Positions 1 through 9,720 of a stretch of DNA of 64,000 bases are shown here, one piece after another. The notes under the pieces were generated by a model that was not told the DNA's origin, made no database searches, and was given only the letters and a program-made list of their open reading frames with translations. Each line of letters opens with the position of its first letter. Within the stretch, counting starts at the first letter, position 1. The position numbers were made by a program, and so were the translations under genes. Origin of the DNA: Coptis chinensis (taxonomy: Eukaryota; Streptophyta; Magnoliopsida; Ranunculales; Ranunculaceae); NCBI GenBank assembly GCA_015680905.1, contig CM027377.1, positions 57,495,501-57,559,500 on the forward strand. The letters run 5' to 3'.

Positions 1-672
1 ACATAAAGGTTAGGTCTTTTTATCCCTAAATATTCATGGTATCTCTAGCCAACGAATATTTAGCATGAGAGGAAGTTGAAACCCATTCTCATGGTGAATG
101 AACTACCCTCTAGTATATGTTTATTTTACTTATTGCTAAATAGAAAACGCTAGACTTGAAGCTTTTTAATACAACTATTCTATACTAACACATCAAGTTT
201 TCATCAAAGCTTCAATCAAATATCTCTAATGGAGGTTTAGCTAAGGTTCATTAGACTATCATGGAATAAATAATGTGAAGAAGAAAACATAATTAAATGA
301 ATACTTGTATTAAAATAACTTAAATTATATTAATGGTGGCTAGGCTAATAAAACATAAACTAGGTTAAACTAAAAAGAAGAGATAAGAGTGTGTTAGAGT
401 TTTGTCTTAGTCTTCTTTATATAAGAGAGGGCTAGGTTTACAATTTCGTCCATGGGCTTTGGAGCTATGTTTTGGGCCACTAAGTCAAGCCCAAAACCTA
501 ATTACGTAAGTCTAAAAAGGGTTTCTCTACTGAAGATTACTGCAATAACTTTTTTGTCAACTTTTACTTCTCTGATTGGATCAAGGCCTAGACCATTAGA
601 AAGCTCTTTCCTATCCGGTCATTTTGACATATAATAGGCTCAATTCCGAGGTATGAGTCCAAAGATACTGAT
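1..672 (-). repeat. Truncated Athila-type LTR fragment
   Basis: By eye this matches the middle of the minus-strand LTRs at 16765-18753 and 61319-62821. The same landmarks follow in the same order: a CATGGTATCTC block near 36, TTTTCATCAA near 200, the CATGGGCTTTGG block at 451, and the conserved block ending GAGTCCAAAGATACTG near 672. Both LTR ends are missing: the left one is cut by the window edge and the right one stops abruptly at about 672. The 60-codon open frame at 452-634 is the same antisense frame seen in every related LTR, so I do not treat it as a gene. Confidence 0.8.
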
Positions 673-1090
673 AGGGTTATATACTAAAAGCATTACTTTT
701 GTATTAACTCTAATTCTTTATATTTTGAATGAGAATCATATAGGCAAATGTTATGCATATTATATATGTTATTAGTTATATGCATGTGTCTAATACTTTA
801 TGGTGTAGATGATATGGTGTGGACACACAATAGATCATATCATCAGTACCTTATAAAGTATAAGTAAACGTTCACAACCTAAATGGATTTGGAAGTATAA
901 TCTGGTATTAGTCTATCTTGACTATAGGATTACACTAGTACACTTTGTGTGTATTGAACAGGACCAAGTGAGGTTGTTTCTCTTTATACTGACTATATAA
1001 GAGAACAAACGCCTCTGTTATTAAGGATGTTTGTCCTCTTAATCCGAATATAATAATGGGCACTTACGTGCATTTTACATTGTTTTAAAT
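673..1090. other. Unassigned AT-rich non-coding stretch
   Basis: No credible reading frame. It separates the LTR fragment on the left from the 3' region of Ath1. It begins with TGATAGGGTTATATAC, which resembles an Athila LTR start, and contains a TATATAAG box near 1003, so it may be a piece of another LTR. I could not match it to any other part of the window. Confidence 0.4.
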
Positions 1091-2111
1091 CATCAATGAG
1101 TGAGATATGCTATGAATTGACAAATAAAAAATAAGCCTGCCCATCTTGAATGAGTCTGACAAATAGGATGAGTAAAGAAAAAAAAAGAAAGACCTGTGGA
1201 AAACCAAAATTAGTTAGTTACTTTAGAAAAGGAAAAGAAAAAGAAAAGAAAGTTTCCATCTAAAGAAAAGAAAAGAAAAATAAAAATAAAATAAAATAAA
1301 AACTCCTAAAAAACATAATCAAATGAGTCAAAAAGTCAAAACAAAAAGACTAAGGATGGAAACTAAGTGTTGAAGCAAAGTAAAGAACAAGGTTTTCTCT
1401 AGTTACATATTTTGAAGACCTTGTTATCTCATACTTGTTTATATGAATATCAATTTTGTTTCTTCTTAAACCATCACCTCAACCCCATATCACCTAATAA
1501 AGACCTCTAGCTCAATTAGGATTAATTTTGTGTGATAGTAAGTGGTAGATGTGATTGATCGACCTCGGCTCCTTTGGACGTCATCGAGATTGTGAGGAAA
1601 CGTGTGCCCATTACACACTGGAGTGAGCAAAACTTTAGTGGAAAAATTAGAGTTTTTTTGTCTTGACACATTATGAGGACCTACTTAAGGCCGCTATTCC
1701 AAAACTTTTAGAAACTGACTTGCCATTGCATTTCATAGCATAGTTCATTGCATGCATGCTTATCTTTAGATGATTTCACTATTATGCATATATTAGCTTA
1801 AGTTTCGAAAGAGTTAGTTTTATTATATTGTTAATGAGATGTATAGATATCTGAGATTAATTAGGAAATTTTATTTTTATCTCTTAGTCGTTGTAGTATA
1901 AATAAAGTTTGTGAGTACTTTATCTGGAAAACTCTCACGAGTCTATAACTCGTCTACTAGGGAATTACTAGTGCTTTAAGTCCTTATTGTATATGTCAAT
2001 GCAATCACACTCTATGAAATGAGATTAGTTAGGACCACATTTTTGGCCACTTATCTGTTTTTATTTCTCATCTTTTCTTGAGGACAAGAAAAATGTTATT
2101 TGGGGGTGGTA
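1091..2111 (+). mobile_element. Ath1: 3' non-coding region of an Athila-type element
   Basis: This stretch ends in a polypurine tract directly followed by an LTR. It is collinear, in reverse complement, with the regions next to the 3' LTRs of Ath5 (18770-20000) and Ath6 (49384-50500). Shared landmarks are the purine-rich A/G tract near 1220-1310, AACAAGGTTTTCTCTAGTTA near 1390, AAGACCTCTAGCTCAATTAG near 1500, and the stretch around 1930-1975 that mirrors the counterparts near 18900 and 49510. No protein is encoded. It is the untranslated part between the extra genes and the LTR. The rest of Ath1 lies to the left or was lost. Confidence 0.75.
2099..2110 (+). other. Polypurine tract of Ath1
   Basis: TTTGGGGGTGGT sits one base before the LTR start TGATAAGCACCC. 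This is where plus-strand DNA synthesis is primed in LTR retrotransposons. The same motif abuts the 3' LTRs of Ath4, Ath5 and Ath6 on the other strand. Confidence 0.85.
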
Positions 2112-3370
2112 TGATAAGCACCCAAAAGTGTAGTTTAAACACCTTAATAGTATTCTACTTAGGCCAATTATGTTTATAATAAATGGGAGTTAGCACTGTT
2201 TACGTGTTTTTGTGCATTTCAGGACTTGAAGTTGATTAGGTGACCAAAGACTCCATTTTTGCATGGAAAACAAGTCAAGATAATTGATGAGCAAGTTCTA
2301 TGTTTAAAGCCCAAGAATTATGAGAAAAAACCTTTTTCAAGCCCAGTCAAAGTTAATTCTGGTAGAAAAAGGATAAAAACCCATCAGAACTTCAAATGGA
2401 CATATCTCTGGACTCAGGCCTTGGAATTGGGTCTACTTTATGACAAAACGACTGGCTCAGAACCAGCTTTCCAATTGACCCAGCCTTGTCCCAAACAGAA
2501 CTGTAAAAGTGGCAAAAAGGACACTGAAGTAATTTCCAGAGGTAGTAGCCCCTTTAGACTTAACCTAATGGACTTTGCGCTCACATTAGAGGCTCAAAGT
2601 CCCCTTTTTTGGCCCATGCACAAAAATGTAACCCCAACCTTCTCCTATATAAAGAGGGTTAAGCCTAAACTAAAGCTTCTCCTCCTTACTTTTAATTATT
2701 ACCCTTTCATTAGTTTACTTTAGTTTTTAATTTAGAATTAGGGTTAGCATTGTAGTCTCCATTAATAAAGTTTTTTCAATTCAATTCAATTCAAGTTCTT
2801 ATATTATGTCTTCCTATTATTATTTAGTTTGTATGATTCTGATGACACAAGGCTAAACCTCCATTAGAGGGGGTTTATGAAGTTAGTTGAGAATGAATAG
2901 TAATTAGTTATTTATTGTTTTTGCAATAGAGTTTCAAGTCCTTTGTTGTGAGCTTCTAGAGATAGAACTTATAATGAAGGGCTAGAGATTAGAAATCTCA
3001 TCAAAGCAATTTGTGGGGGTGCTAATCTCTCATGCTAGTTAGACAATGACTATAGAGATGTAGGTTATTTACTATGGATCAAAGAAAAACGATTCAATGA
3101 CTAACTAATAGCCAATCGAATCGCATGGTTGATTAACCTTCTCTAATACCTTTTATCATTCATCAAATCACTATTTTCTACTCTTTAGTTTACTATTTTC
3201 ATGGCATATTATTACTCTCATTAGTGAATTGTTTGTTTAGTTTAGATAAGCATTAAAGTATGTGCAAATAAGAGTGGATCGAACACGACTACTCCCTTTA
3301 TTCTACGATATTGAAAGTATTATATTATTGATATTAATGAGTTTAGTACTGTTTTAACAACCTGTTATCA
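2112..3370 (+). repeat. Ath1 3' LTR
   Basis: The LTR is 1259 bp and bounded by the inverted termini TGATAA...TTATCA. Its first 80 bases are clearly related to the U3 starts of Ath5 and Ath6 (TGATAAG[AC][AG]CCCAAAA). It has a TATA box at 2646 and AATAAA at 2764, in the right order for U3-R-U5. The block at about 2399-2495 is shared with the other Athila LTRs. The flank after 3370 is decayed pol of Ath2, so Ath1 appears to have inserted into Ath2. The matching target duplication would lie beyond the left edge of the window. The 154-codon open frame at 2259-2723 lies inside U3/R and is not considered a gene. Confidence 0.85.
2646..2654 (+). promoter_or_regulatory. TATA box of Ath1 LTR
   Basis: TATATAAAG followed by GGG lies about 530 bp into the LTR. 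AATAAA follows about 110 bp downstream at 2764-2769. The spacing fits an LTR promoter with R between the two signals. The motif is seen; the function is inferred. Confidence 0.65.
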
Positions 3371-3419
3371 ATGCTACTTTTCATCTGTTATCAATTATTG
3401 TGGAATAGCATAACCCTGT

Positions 3420-4500
3420 AGAGACATTGTTACCCATTACACCTACACCTACCCTTAAGTCTCCCCCTCCCGACCTAAAATATATCTATCTTGATACCGA
3501 TAGTATTTATCCCATCATAATTTCATCCCAGCTGTCAAAAGAAGAAGAAGAGCACTTGGTTAGAGTGATTCAAGAACACCGTTCTACCATTTGTTGGTCC
3601 TTTTGATGATATAAATGGAATTGATCCAAACATTTGCACACACCAGATTAACCTGGAAGAGAATGCCAAGAACTCTAGGGAGCCACAGTGTCATTTAAAC
3701 CCGACTACTAAGGGAGGAGATCTTAAGATTACTGGATGCTGGAATCATTTATCCCATATCTGACAACGAATGTGTTAGTCATATTCATGAGGTGCCAAAG
3801 AAGTCTGGGAATACAATGGTCTGTAATGAGGAAGGTGAGTTAATTCCTGCATGAGTTCCTATCATGTGGAGGATTTGTATTGATTATCAAAAGCTGAATG
3901 CAATTGCATGGAAAGATCTTTCCCCCTACCGTTTGTAGATCAGATGCTTGAACGCTTAGTAGGGCATGTTTAATACTGTTTCTTGGACGCATATTTAGGA
4001 TATTTCCAAATCTTAATAGATGAATCCTATAAGGAAAATACTACCTTCACTTGCCCTTTTGGAACCTATACTTATGCATGTATGCCCTTCGGTCTCTGCA
4101 ATGCACCTGCCACATTTCAACGCTGCAATTTACACATTTTCAGTGATATGGTGGAGAGATTCATGGAAGTGTTTAGGATGATTTTTCCCTCTATGGAGAT
4201 TCTTTCGACGACTACCTATCCAATATTTCCAAAGTATTAGAGCATTGTTAGGAAAACAATATGGTCGTAATTGGGAAAAGTGTCACTTCATGGTAAAAAA
4301 GGGAATAATGTTAGGTCACATTGTGTCTAAAAATGGTATAGAAGTCGATAAGCTAAAATAGAAAAATTTCTACTCTACCAATTGCCCAGAACATCCGTGA
4401 CATACGAGCCTTTCTAGGCCATGCTAGATTTTATTGAAGATTCATCCAAGATTTCTCAAAAATTGCTAAACCCTTAACCAAACTTCTTATAAAAGATGCA
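3420..4500 (+). pseudogene. Ath2 reverse transcriptase (decayed)
   Basis: Athila-type Ty3/gypsy RT in scattered frames. The protease-RT linker starts at about 3440, near the residues DLKYIYLD. The fingers region with CIDYQKLNA is near 3870-3900. The palm, with GYFQILID and FTCPFGTYTYACMPFGLCNAP, lies at 3983-4110. It would copy the element RNA into DNA. It cannot function: the catalytic F-x-DD region near 4174 has lost one base and so the DD pair. Stops and shifts also occur near 3605 and 3852. The 5' part (gag and protease) was separated by the Ath1 insertion at 3370. Confidence 0.9.
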
Positions 4501-4985
4501 CCCTCTGAGTTTAACTCGGATTGCATGCAAGCTTTTGAAATATTGAAAGCTGCCTTAATAACTGCACCCATAATTCAACCTCCTGACTGGTCCAAACCAT
4601 TTGAGCTCATGTGTGACGCTAGCAACTACGCTGTTGGCGTCGTTCTAGGTCAAAAATATGATAAGGGACCTACAATTATTTACTATTCAAGTAAAACACT
4701 AAATGAGGCTCAACTGAAAAGGAATTCTTAACCATTTTCTATGCTTTAGACAAATTTTGTCCTTATTTGATATGTTCAAAAACCTTAATCTACACCGATC
4801 ATGCAACACTTAGGTACCATCTTGCAAAGAAGGATGCTAAGCAGAGGTTGATCCGATGGAATCTTCTTCTACAATAATTAACTTTGGAAATAAAAGATAA
4901 AAATTGAGTTGAAATCATAGTGGCTGACCACCTATCTAGGTTAACCAATGACAGTGACAGTGATTTCGATAATATTTTATATTCT
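4501..4985 (+). pseudogene. Ath2 RNase H (decayed)
   Basis: Follows RT as in all Ty3/gypsy pol genes. At 4525-4731 there is a clean stretch with IQPPDWSKPFELMCDAS, whose aspartate is the first RNase H catalytic residue, then [12 protein letters not shown] frameshift near 4728 follows. [20 protein letters not shown] then reads on to about 4855, and ADHLSRL at about 4925 marks the usual end of the domain. The enzyme would remove RNA from the RNA-DNA hybrid. Stops near 4875 and 4905 and the frameshift inactivate it. Confidence 0.88.
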
Positions 4986-5019
4986 TTTCCTGATGAGCAC
5001 CTTTTTGCGATCCTTTCTG

Positions 5020-6629
5020 CGCCTTGTATGTTGATATTGTGAACTATCTGGTGACTGAAGAAACTCTGCCCTTATGGAATAGAAAACAGAGGAAGAAGTT
5101 TCTAGTTCAAGTAAAGTACTATCATTGGGACAACCCATATCTTTTTAAATACTGCCCGGACCAGATCATCCGACTTTGAATTCCAGAGTGGGAACAGTCT
5201 GCTGTCCTTTCCTTTTGTCACAAGCACTCTTGTGGAGGACATTTTAGTGCAAATAAAATTGTTGCTAAACTGTTACAATGTGGATTCTACAAGTTAACAC
5301 TTTTTCATGATGCCTTTCTTCATTGCAAGGCATGCGTTCGTTTCCAACATCTTGGTCGTATTTCTTCCCATAACATAATGCCCTTAAATCCCATTCTCAT
5401 AGTGGAGATTTTATATGTCTGGGGCATCGATTTCATGGGACCTTCCCCAACTTCTAAAGGTTTCATCTACATCCTAGTAGCCTTAGACTATGTATCCAAA
5501 TGGATTGAGGCCATACCATGTCGTAATAATGATAACAAAATTATTGTGTGTTTCATAAAAGAAAACATTTTTTCAAGATTCGGTGTTCCAAAAGCCACCA
5601 TCAGTGATGGAAAATCACACTTTTGGAATTGAGTTTTTGAACATATCATGAAAAAATATGGAATAACCCACAAGGTTGCAACTCCATATCATCCTTAAAC
5701 AAGTGGCTAAGTGGAAGTCTCAAATTGAGAGATTAAGCATATCTTGGAGAAAACAGTTAATCCAAATAGGAAAGATTCTCAGAAGCTGTTGTTAAGGCCT
5801 TTAATGGCAATGCTATACCATGGGTGTTTAGAGCAAGATGGAAGCGAGCGATTACACTTCTACAGCACTGGAAACTAACCCATATTTGGAGAGAATGCAA
5901 TTTTAGTGCGGAGGCAGCAACTAGAAATGGATCCACACTATTGCAGGGAACTTCCATTTGGAGCACTAATAGACCAGATTATGTAACTATGATAGAAAGT
6001 CCTTTTAAATGAGCGAAAGTGTATCATGTTCTGTCTCTGACATTATTTTTAATAAAATTTCCTTACTGTGTGCAGAAAAAAAGGAAAGATTGGTCACTCC
6101 ATATCAATGATACATTATGGGCATACATAACCGCTTTTAAATGATCTATAGGGATGTCACCCTATATGCTTGTCTTTGGAAAACCTTGTCACCTGCCAGT
6201 TGAATTAGAACATCGTGCCCTGTGGGAAATAAAAACTCTTAATTATAATCTCGATGTGACAGGTGAAAAGCATGAACTACAAATAAACAAGATCGAAGAG
6301 ATTTGAAATGATGTTTATAACCTTTCAAAAGATTACAAAACTAACATGAAAAGGATTCATGACAAGCATATTTTACGAAACATTTTGAAATTGGTCATAA
6401 AGTTTTGCTTTATAACTCAAGATTACATCTTTTCCCATGGAAACTGAATACTCGATCGACTGGTCCATTCAAAATAACTGAAGCCACCCTTTATGGAGTC
6501 ATTACTTTAAAAAATGACAAAAATAACAGCACATTTCAAGTAAATAGACAATGCCTCAAGCATTTTCATGAGTTACGGCCTGCGGATGTCGAAGAAACCT
6601 TTCTTCAAGATCCTATCTACGAGGATTAA
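5020..6629 (+). pseudogene. Ath2 integrase, split by a LINE
   Basis: Order seen: N-terminal HHCC zinc region near 5215-5350 (HKHSCGGHF, then HCKAC); the rve core at 5378-5632 with IDFMGP (first catalytic Asp) and ISDG (second Asp); KVATPYHP and VEVSN around 5680-5735, where the third catalytic residue lies; and a C-terminal part from 6092 to 6629 ([17 protein letters not shown] in an interrupted frame, then PFKITEATLYGVITLKN, ending DPIYED). The reading is broken at 5777 by a 304-bp LINE insertion with a 10-bp target duplication. Several stops near 5630, 5696, 5708 and 5726 look like C-to-T changes in Gln or Arg codons. It was a DNA-joining enzyme and is now dead. Confidence 0.9.
5778..6081 (+). 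mobile_element. 5'-truncated L1-type LINE tail
   Basis: A 304-bp insertion lies inside the Ath2 integrase. The open part, about 5780-6012, reads as the C-terminal end of a plant LINE RNase H-like domain (WKLTHIWRECNFSAEAA matches the conserved H-x-RE-N-AD-type motif). A short 3' UTR and an A7 tail at 6075-6081 follow. Perfect 10-bp direct repeats AGGAAAGATT flank it at 5768-5777 and 6082-6091. This is the signature of target-primed reverse transcription with severe 5' truncation. Orientation is plus, the same as the host element. Confidence 0.9.
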
Positions 6630-7631
6630 ATCCTCTTTTCCACGATGTATTTCTTCCTGATTCCATTCCATCTTTTGTTTTAAAAGGGAATACATCAATA
6701 AGATAACCGAACCTCTACTTAGAGTGTGTGGTTGTAAGTGTCGGAGCCTTAGTACACTCATATCTCGCATATTCTTTATAAAATATTTTTTACTCGTCAT
6801 TTGAGTAAGTGTGAATTGGTAGAGCGAGTATACTATCTTTCTTCACATTATTTTACATTTCTTTTTTCAAAAACAGTTGTTTTCTCTGTTCTTCTAATAC
6901 AAGAATCTCGATAAATTAATAGTCATGTGATTTTTCAAAAACGGGCATTAGTTTCAAAATAGACCAATCCCTAGAACAACACAATCTAGGGGAGGTTTGA
7001 GATCAGTTTTGCTTACTAAGGGTCGATTATATCACCGAGCTATTCGCCTAGGTCAGGACATTCCATGTCTTGCGCTGTAAATGCCTCAACTCGCGTAGCT
7101 GAAGCTTTGTCTGTCTAGATTGGGTTCGCCCCTAAGCCAACATGAAAGTTGCCTGAGATTATCTATTATGGTTTGTTTTCTAGAAAATGTATTAGCATCT
7201 AGAATTAAAGCTTTTGAAGTACTAGTTTCTTAAAATACCTCTCCATAGTTTTCAAAACTAGAGGATATAAAAATGGAAATTATACGCCCCGAAATAGCCA
7301 AAATGATAACCGGATTCACGTATAATTTTATCTTCTTGTCAAAAACTTTATATGGTTAGAGATATATTTTGCTTGGGAAAACCAACTAAGAAAAAAAAAA
7401 GACGAGGCATCTCCAAACGAGAATTAAACAAATAGACTAACCCAAAGTGATAATATTCTCTGTTTAATTCTAACTTTTGCCTCCACCTCTCTATTTGTCT
7501 CGAGACTCTGACAATAAAAGACTCAAACTTGTACAATTTTTCAAAAAAAAATTCCTTTCTTCTAAAAATCTTTTCCATTTTTCTTAAAATCTTTCTCATT
7601 CCCAACCTCTCTCTTTAAAAAACTGTCAAAA
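6630..7631 (+). mobile_element. Ath2 post-pol non-coding region
   Basis: No gene seen. It aligns by eye with the reverse complement of Ath4 at about 14650-15460. Shared landmarks are a GGTTTGAGATCA stretch near 6995, a GGGTCGATTATATCACCGAGC-like segment near 7020, and CATGAAAGTTGCCTGAGA near 7140. This shows that Ath2 and Ath4 are members of one family. The conserved untranslated spacer lies between integrase and the small frame at 7632. Confidence 0.65.
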
Positions 7632-7868
7632 ATGTTGTCTGTTACGAACATAAACCCTCCACCTAGCAAGATTAGATGGATAAGTTTTAATGATCATGTG
7701 CAAGCACTTCCTAGAGAAGTGCAGCTGAAGATATGGACACTTATACCAAAAATCATTCTTAGTTTGGGTAAGAGTTCATATGCACGTAAGAGACGAGCTA
7801 TGAGAGAAGGCTGGTGCTCGAACTGTCAAACACCAACTTGTGCCCCCACCCGGTCTTCAACCTCATAG
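7632..7868 (+). CDS. Small conserved frame behind pol in Ath2
   Basis: A 78-codon frame that I do not recognise by function. Its centre (residues about 20-57, around VQLKIWTLIPKI and GKSSYARKRRAMREG) is clearly similar to a frame in the same position of Ath4 (14156-14625, around IQLDIWKRI and GKSSYACRRGAVREN). It is basic, with no membrane segment or catalytic motif evident. It could be a remnant of an Athila extra ORF or of a longer spliced product. The ATG at 7632 is the only start in this frame near the conserved part. Confidence 0.4.
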   Translation: MLSVTNINPPPSKIRWISFNDHVQALPREVQLKIWTLIPKIILSLGKSSYARKRRAMREGWCSNCQTPTCAPTRSSTS

Positions 7869-8569
7869 TGAAAATTCAATTTTCAAAGTTTTCATGTGCC
7901 AGCAACCTACTCATCGAGTACAGCTGAAGAAAGTAATCCAACCATCTGGTTGGGATTGAGTCAAGTTTTCAAAAAATTCAAAGTCTTGGGAATCTGACTT
8001 AAACGACCCACCTATTTAAAAAAATTAGTTAATATTCAAAAATCCAAAAAAAAAAAATTTAATTAAAATTTTCCTTCTTTTGTTTGTATATATTTCCATA
8101 CAATTCTTTTCCATTTCTTTCCCTTATCTATTTTTTATCCACGGTTGGATGTGAGTGTGCCCTATATCTCTGCGTGTCATTTTCGATGTTGATCATTTTT
8201 GTACCTCACGGGTCAAGATCGGATGAGTAACGAACTATGGATCGGCTTTTGAAGTTAGCAAGGCACTAAGGACATGATCGGAATTACCTGATTTCATTTG
8301 GGCTTGGGTCAAAATTTCAAAAACTACTTATAAGGAACGTGCAAGGGACGTGCCATTAAACCTTTGTAAGCATCGCGACCGCCCAACCAACCTTGTCTTC
8401 CCCAAAATTTCTCAACCTTAGCCGCAGCTAACCACGCGCGCTTCTGCCCTCTTTAACCGCATAACCGCCTACCCACCTATACACACCACCACTCCAATTT
8501 CTTACAACCTGCTCCATTTTCAATTGCAATTCCAACCAACAAAACTGATTTCATCAATCCCTACTCTAA
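7869..8569 (+). mobile_element. Ath2 region upstream of the extra ORF
   Basis: Non-coding. At 7940-8010 it carries a block (CATCTGGTTGGGATTGA, then CTTGGGAATCTGACTTAAA) also seen in Ath4 (near 14150-14200), Ath5 (near 22370-22400) and Ath6 (near 54800-54830). A TATAAGG box at 8329-8335 and a CA-rich leader (8460-8520) precede the ATG at 8570. The same plan is seen ahead of the extra ORFs of Ath5 and Ath6. Confidence 0.55.
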
Positions 8570-8840
8570 ATGGCTAGAGTTCTAAAAATCGTGCCGGAGC
8601 AAAATTTTGAACCCCTCATTCGAAGTTTATTCTTACAAATTCGTGTTTATCAAATGGCACCGCTGCCATCTGAAATATATCAAGACAAGACATTTATTGT
8701 TTGAATCAAAAGGGAAATCCCCCATTCTCAACCCACCCACCCACCCTTTTAATTTTTCGTTCTTGTTTTTTGTGTTTTCTTTAAGTTTTTACTAGATATT
8801 CTTATTGTCAATTTTTTTCTTACTGTCGATTGGAGCATAC
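8570..8840 (+). pseudogene. Ath2 extra ORF, N-terminal stub
   Basis: The ATG at 8570 opens a frame whose first residues include KIVPEQNFEP. This parallels VIPEQSF at the start of the extra ORFs of Ath5 (21482) and Ath6 (52122). The frame runs 44 codons to a TGA at 8702-8704 and is then cut at 8841 by the insertion of Ath3. Function is unknown. The family looks like the plant-transposon-associated domain found behind pol in Athila elements, but that assignment is from memory of the pattern only. Confidence 0.5.
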
Positions 8841-9055
8841 TGATCAACTCCCAAATGTGCATTTTATTACCCTCACATTACTGCATTATAGCCCTTCTTA
8901 CGCATAATGAAAAGACAACCCATCGCTTTTATTGTCTTTTTCAGGTTACAGAGCAATTCAGACAACTTATCATAAAAGTTGAGTCTTAGCACCAAAAGGA
9001 GTCTTATTTATGCTTATTATCAAGACTCGAAACTGCTATGAAAAAGTGCTAAAAA

Positions 9056-9096
9056 AGTCAAAGTCAAAGGTCAAAGGTCAAAGGTCAAAGGTCAAG
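9056..9096 (+). repeat. Short tandem GTCAAAG repeat with W-box cores
   Basis: Five to six near-tandem 7-bp units (GTCAAAG), in the U3 of Ath3 about 190-230 bp upstream of the TATA box. On the minus strand each unit reads TTGAC, the core of WRKY-binding W-boxes. The repeat itself is directly visible; a regulatory role is inferred. Confidence 0.7.
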
Positions 9097-9285
9097 GACT
9101 CCAAACTAGAAAGCTGAAAGTCAGGTCTTGAACTAAAAATACCATAGATAGATGTCGTTGACACAAAAGAAGGTTTTCCCTAAAACCTAGGTTGATCAAG
9201 AAGAAATCAAAAATGAAAAAGGAAAAGCATAAAGCAAAGTTAGTGAGGCGTCTTGATTGTAGAGGGAGAGGGCAAATCAATATTT

Positions 9286-9293
9286 TATAAAAG
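9286..9293 (+). promoter_or_regulatory. TATA box of Ath3 LTR
   Basis: TATAAAAG, with a second TATAAAAA about 15 bp further on, lies about 445 bp into the LTR. The position is consistent with the end of U3. Inferred from motif and placement. Confidence 0.6.
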
Positions 9294-9705
9294 TAGGGGT
9301 ATAAAAACTCAAAAGTAGGATGAGAGAATTCACCTAGACTTATAATAGTGTCATGTAGGAGTAGTGTAGTATTTTATTTTTAAGTCGTTTACATTCAAGT
9401 TCTTTACTTTTTGCTCTTCAATTCAATCAAGTTATTTCTTTATTTGTTCTTCATTTCAATCAAGTTATTTCCTTAAATTGTTCTTCATTTCTTCAACTTA
9501 TTTCTTTCTTTCAATGTTTGTGCTTTCAATCCTTCATTCAACAAGTCTTTCTAATGTTCTTCATACAACTAGAGTTAGCTAAACAAGTCCTAAAAGAAAT
9601 CTACCTTCTTTCCTTCTTAAACTCCCAATCATTCAAGCTCCAAACAATTTATGGTGAACCTCATTCAAAACAACTTTGAAGTACAACCACAACTATAACA
9701 TCGAA

Positions 9706-9720
9706 TGGCGCCGCCGTCAT
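9706..9720 (+). other. Primer binding site of Ath3
   Basis: TGGCGCCGCCGTCAT, five bases after the LTR end. The first eight bases match the complement of the plant tRNA-Asp 3' end, as used by Athila and Tat elements. It fixes the orientation of Ath3 as plus. Confidence 0.75.

Larger units (their letters stand above)
8841..9700 (+). repeat. Ath3 5' LTR
   Basis: An 860-bp LTR starting TGATCAACTCCC and ending ...ATAACA, followed after 5 bp by a tRNA-Asp-type primer site. It holds a cluster of GTCAAAG repeats at 9056-9096, TATAAAAG at 9286-9293, and a T-rich, CAATCAAG-rich stretch at 9400-9540. It is related, in reverse complement, to the Ath4 LTR at 10046-10753, sharing the GTGCTAAAA-GTCAAA segment. 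Only the 5' end of Ath3 is in the window, because Ath4 interrupts its leader at 10046. Confidence 0.78.

Noticed and set aside
2259..2723. 154-codon open frame in the Ath1 LTR
   Set aside because: It spans U3, the TATA box and R of an LTR. It has no resemblance to a protein family and no counterpart in related LTRs.
8647..8664. Sequence TTTATCAAATGGCACCGCTG, resembling an LTR end plus primer site of Ath6
   Set aside because: It falls inside the N-terminal part of the Ath2 extra ORF, no LTR precedes it, and the true Ath3 LTR and primer site lie 200-1060 bp further on. Most likely chance similarity.
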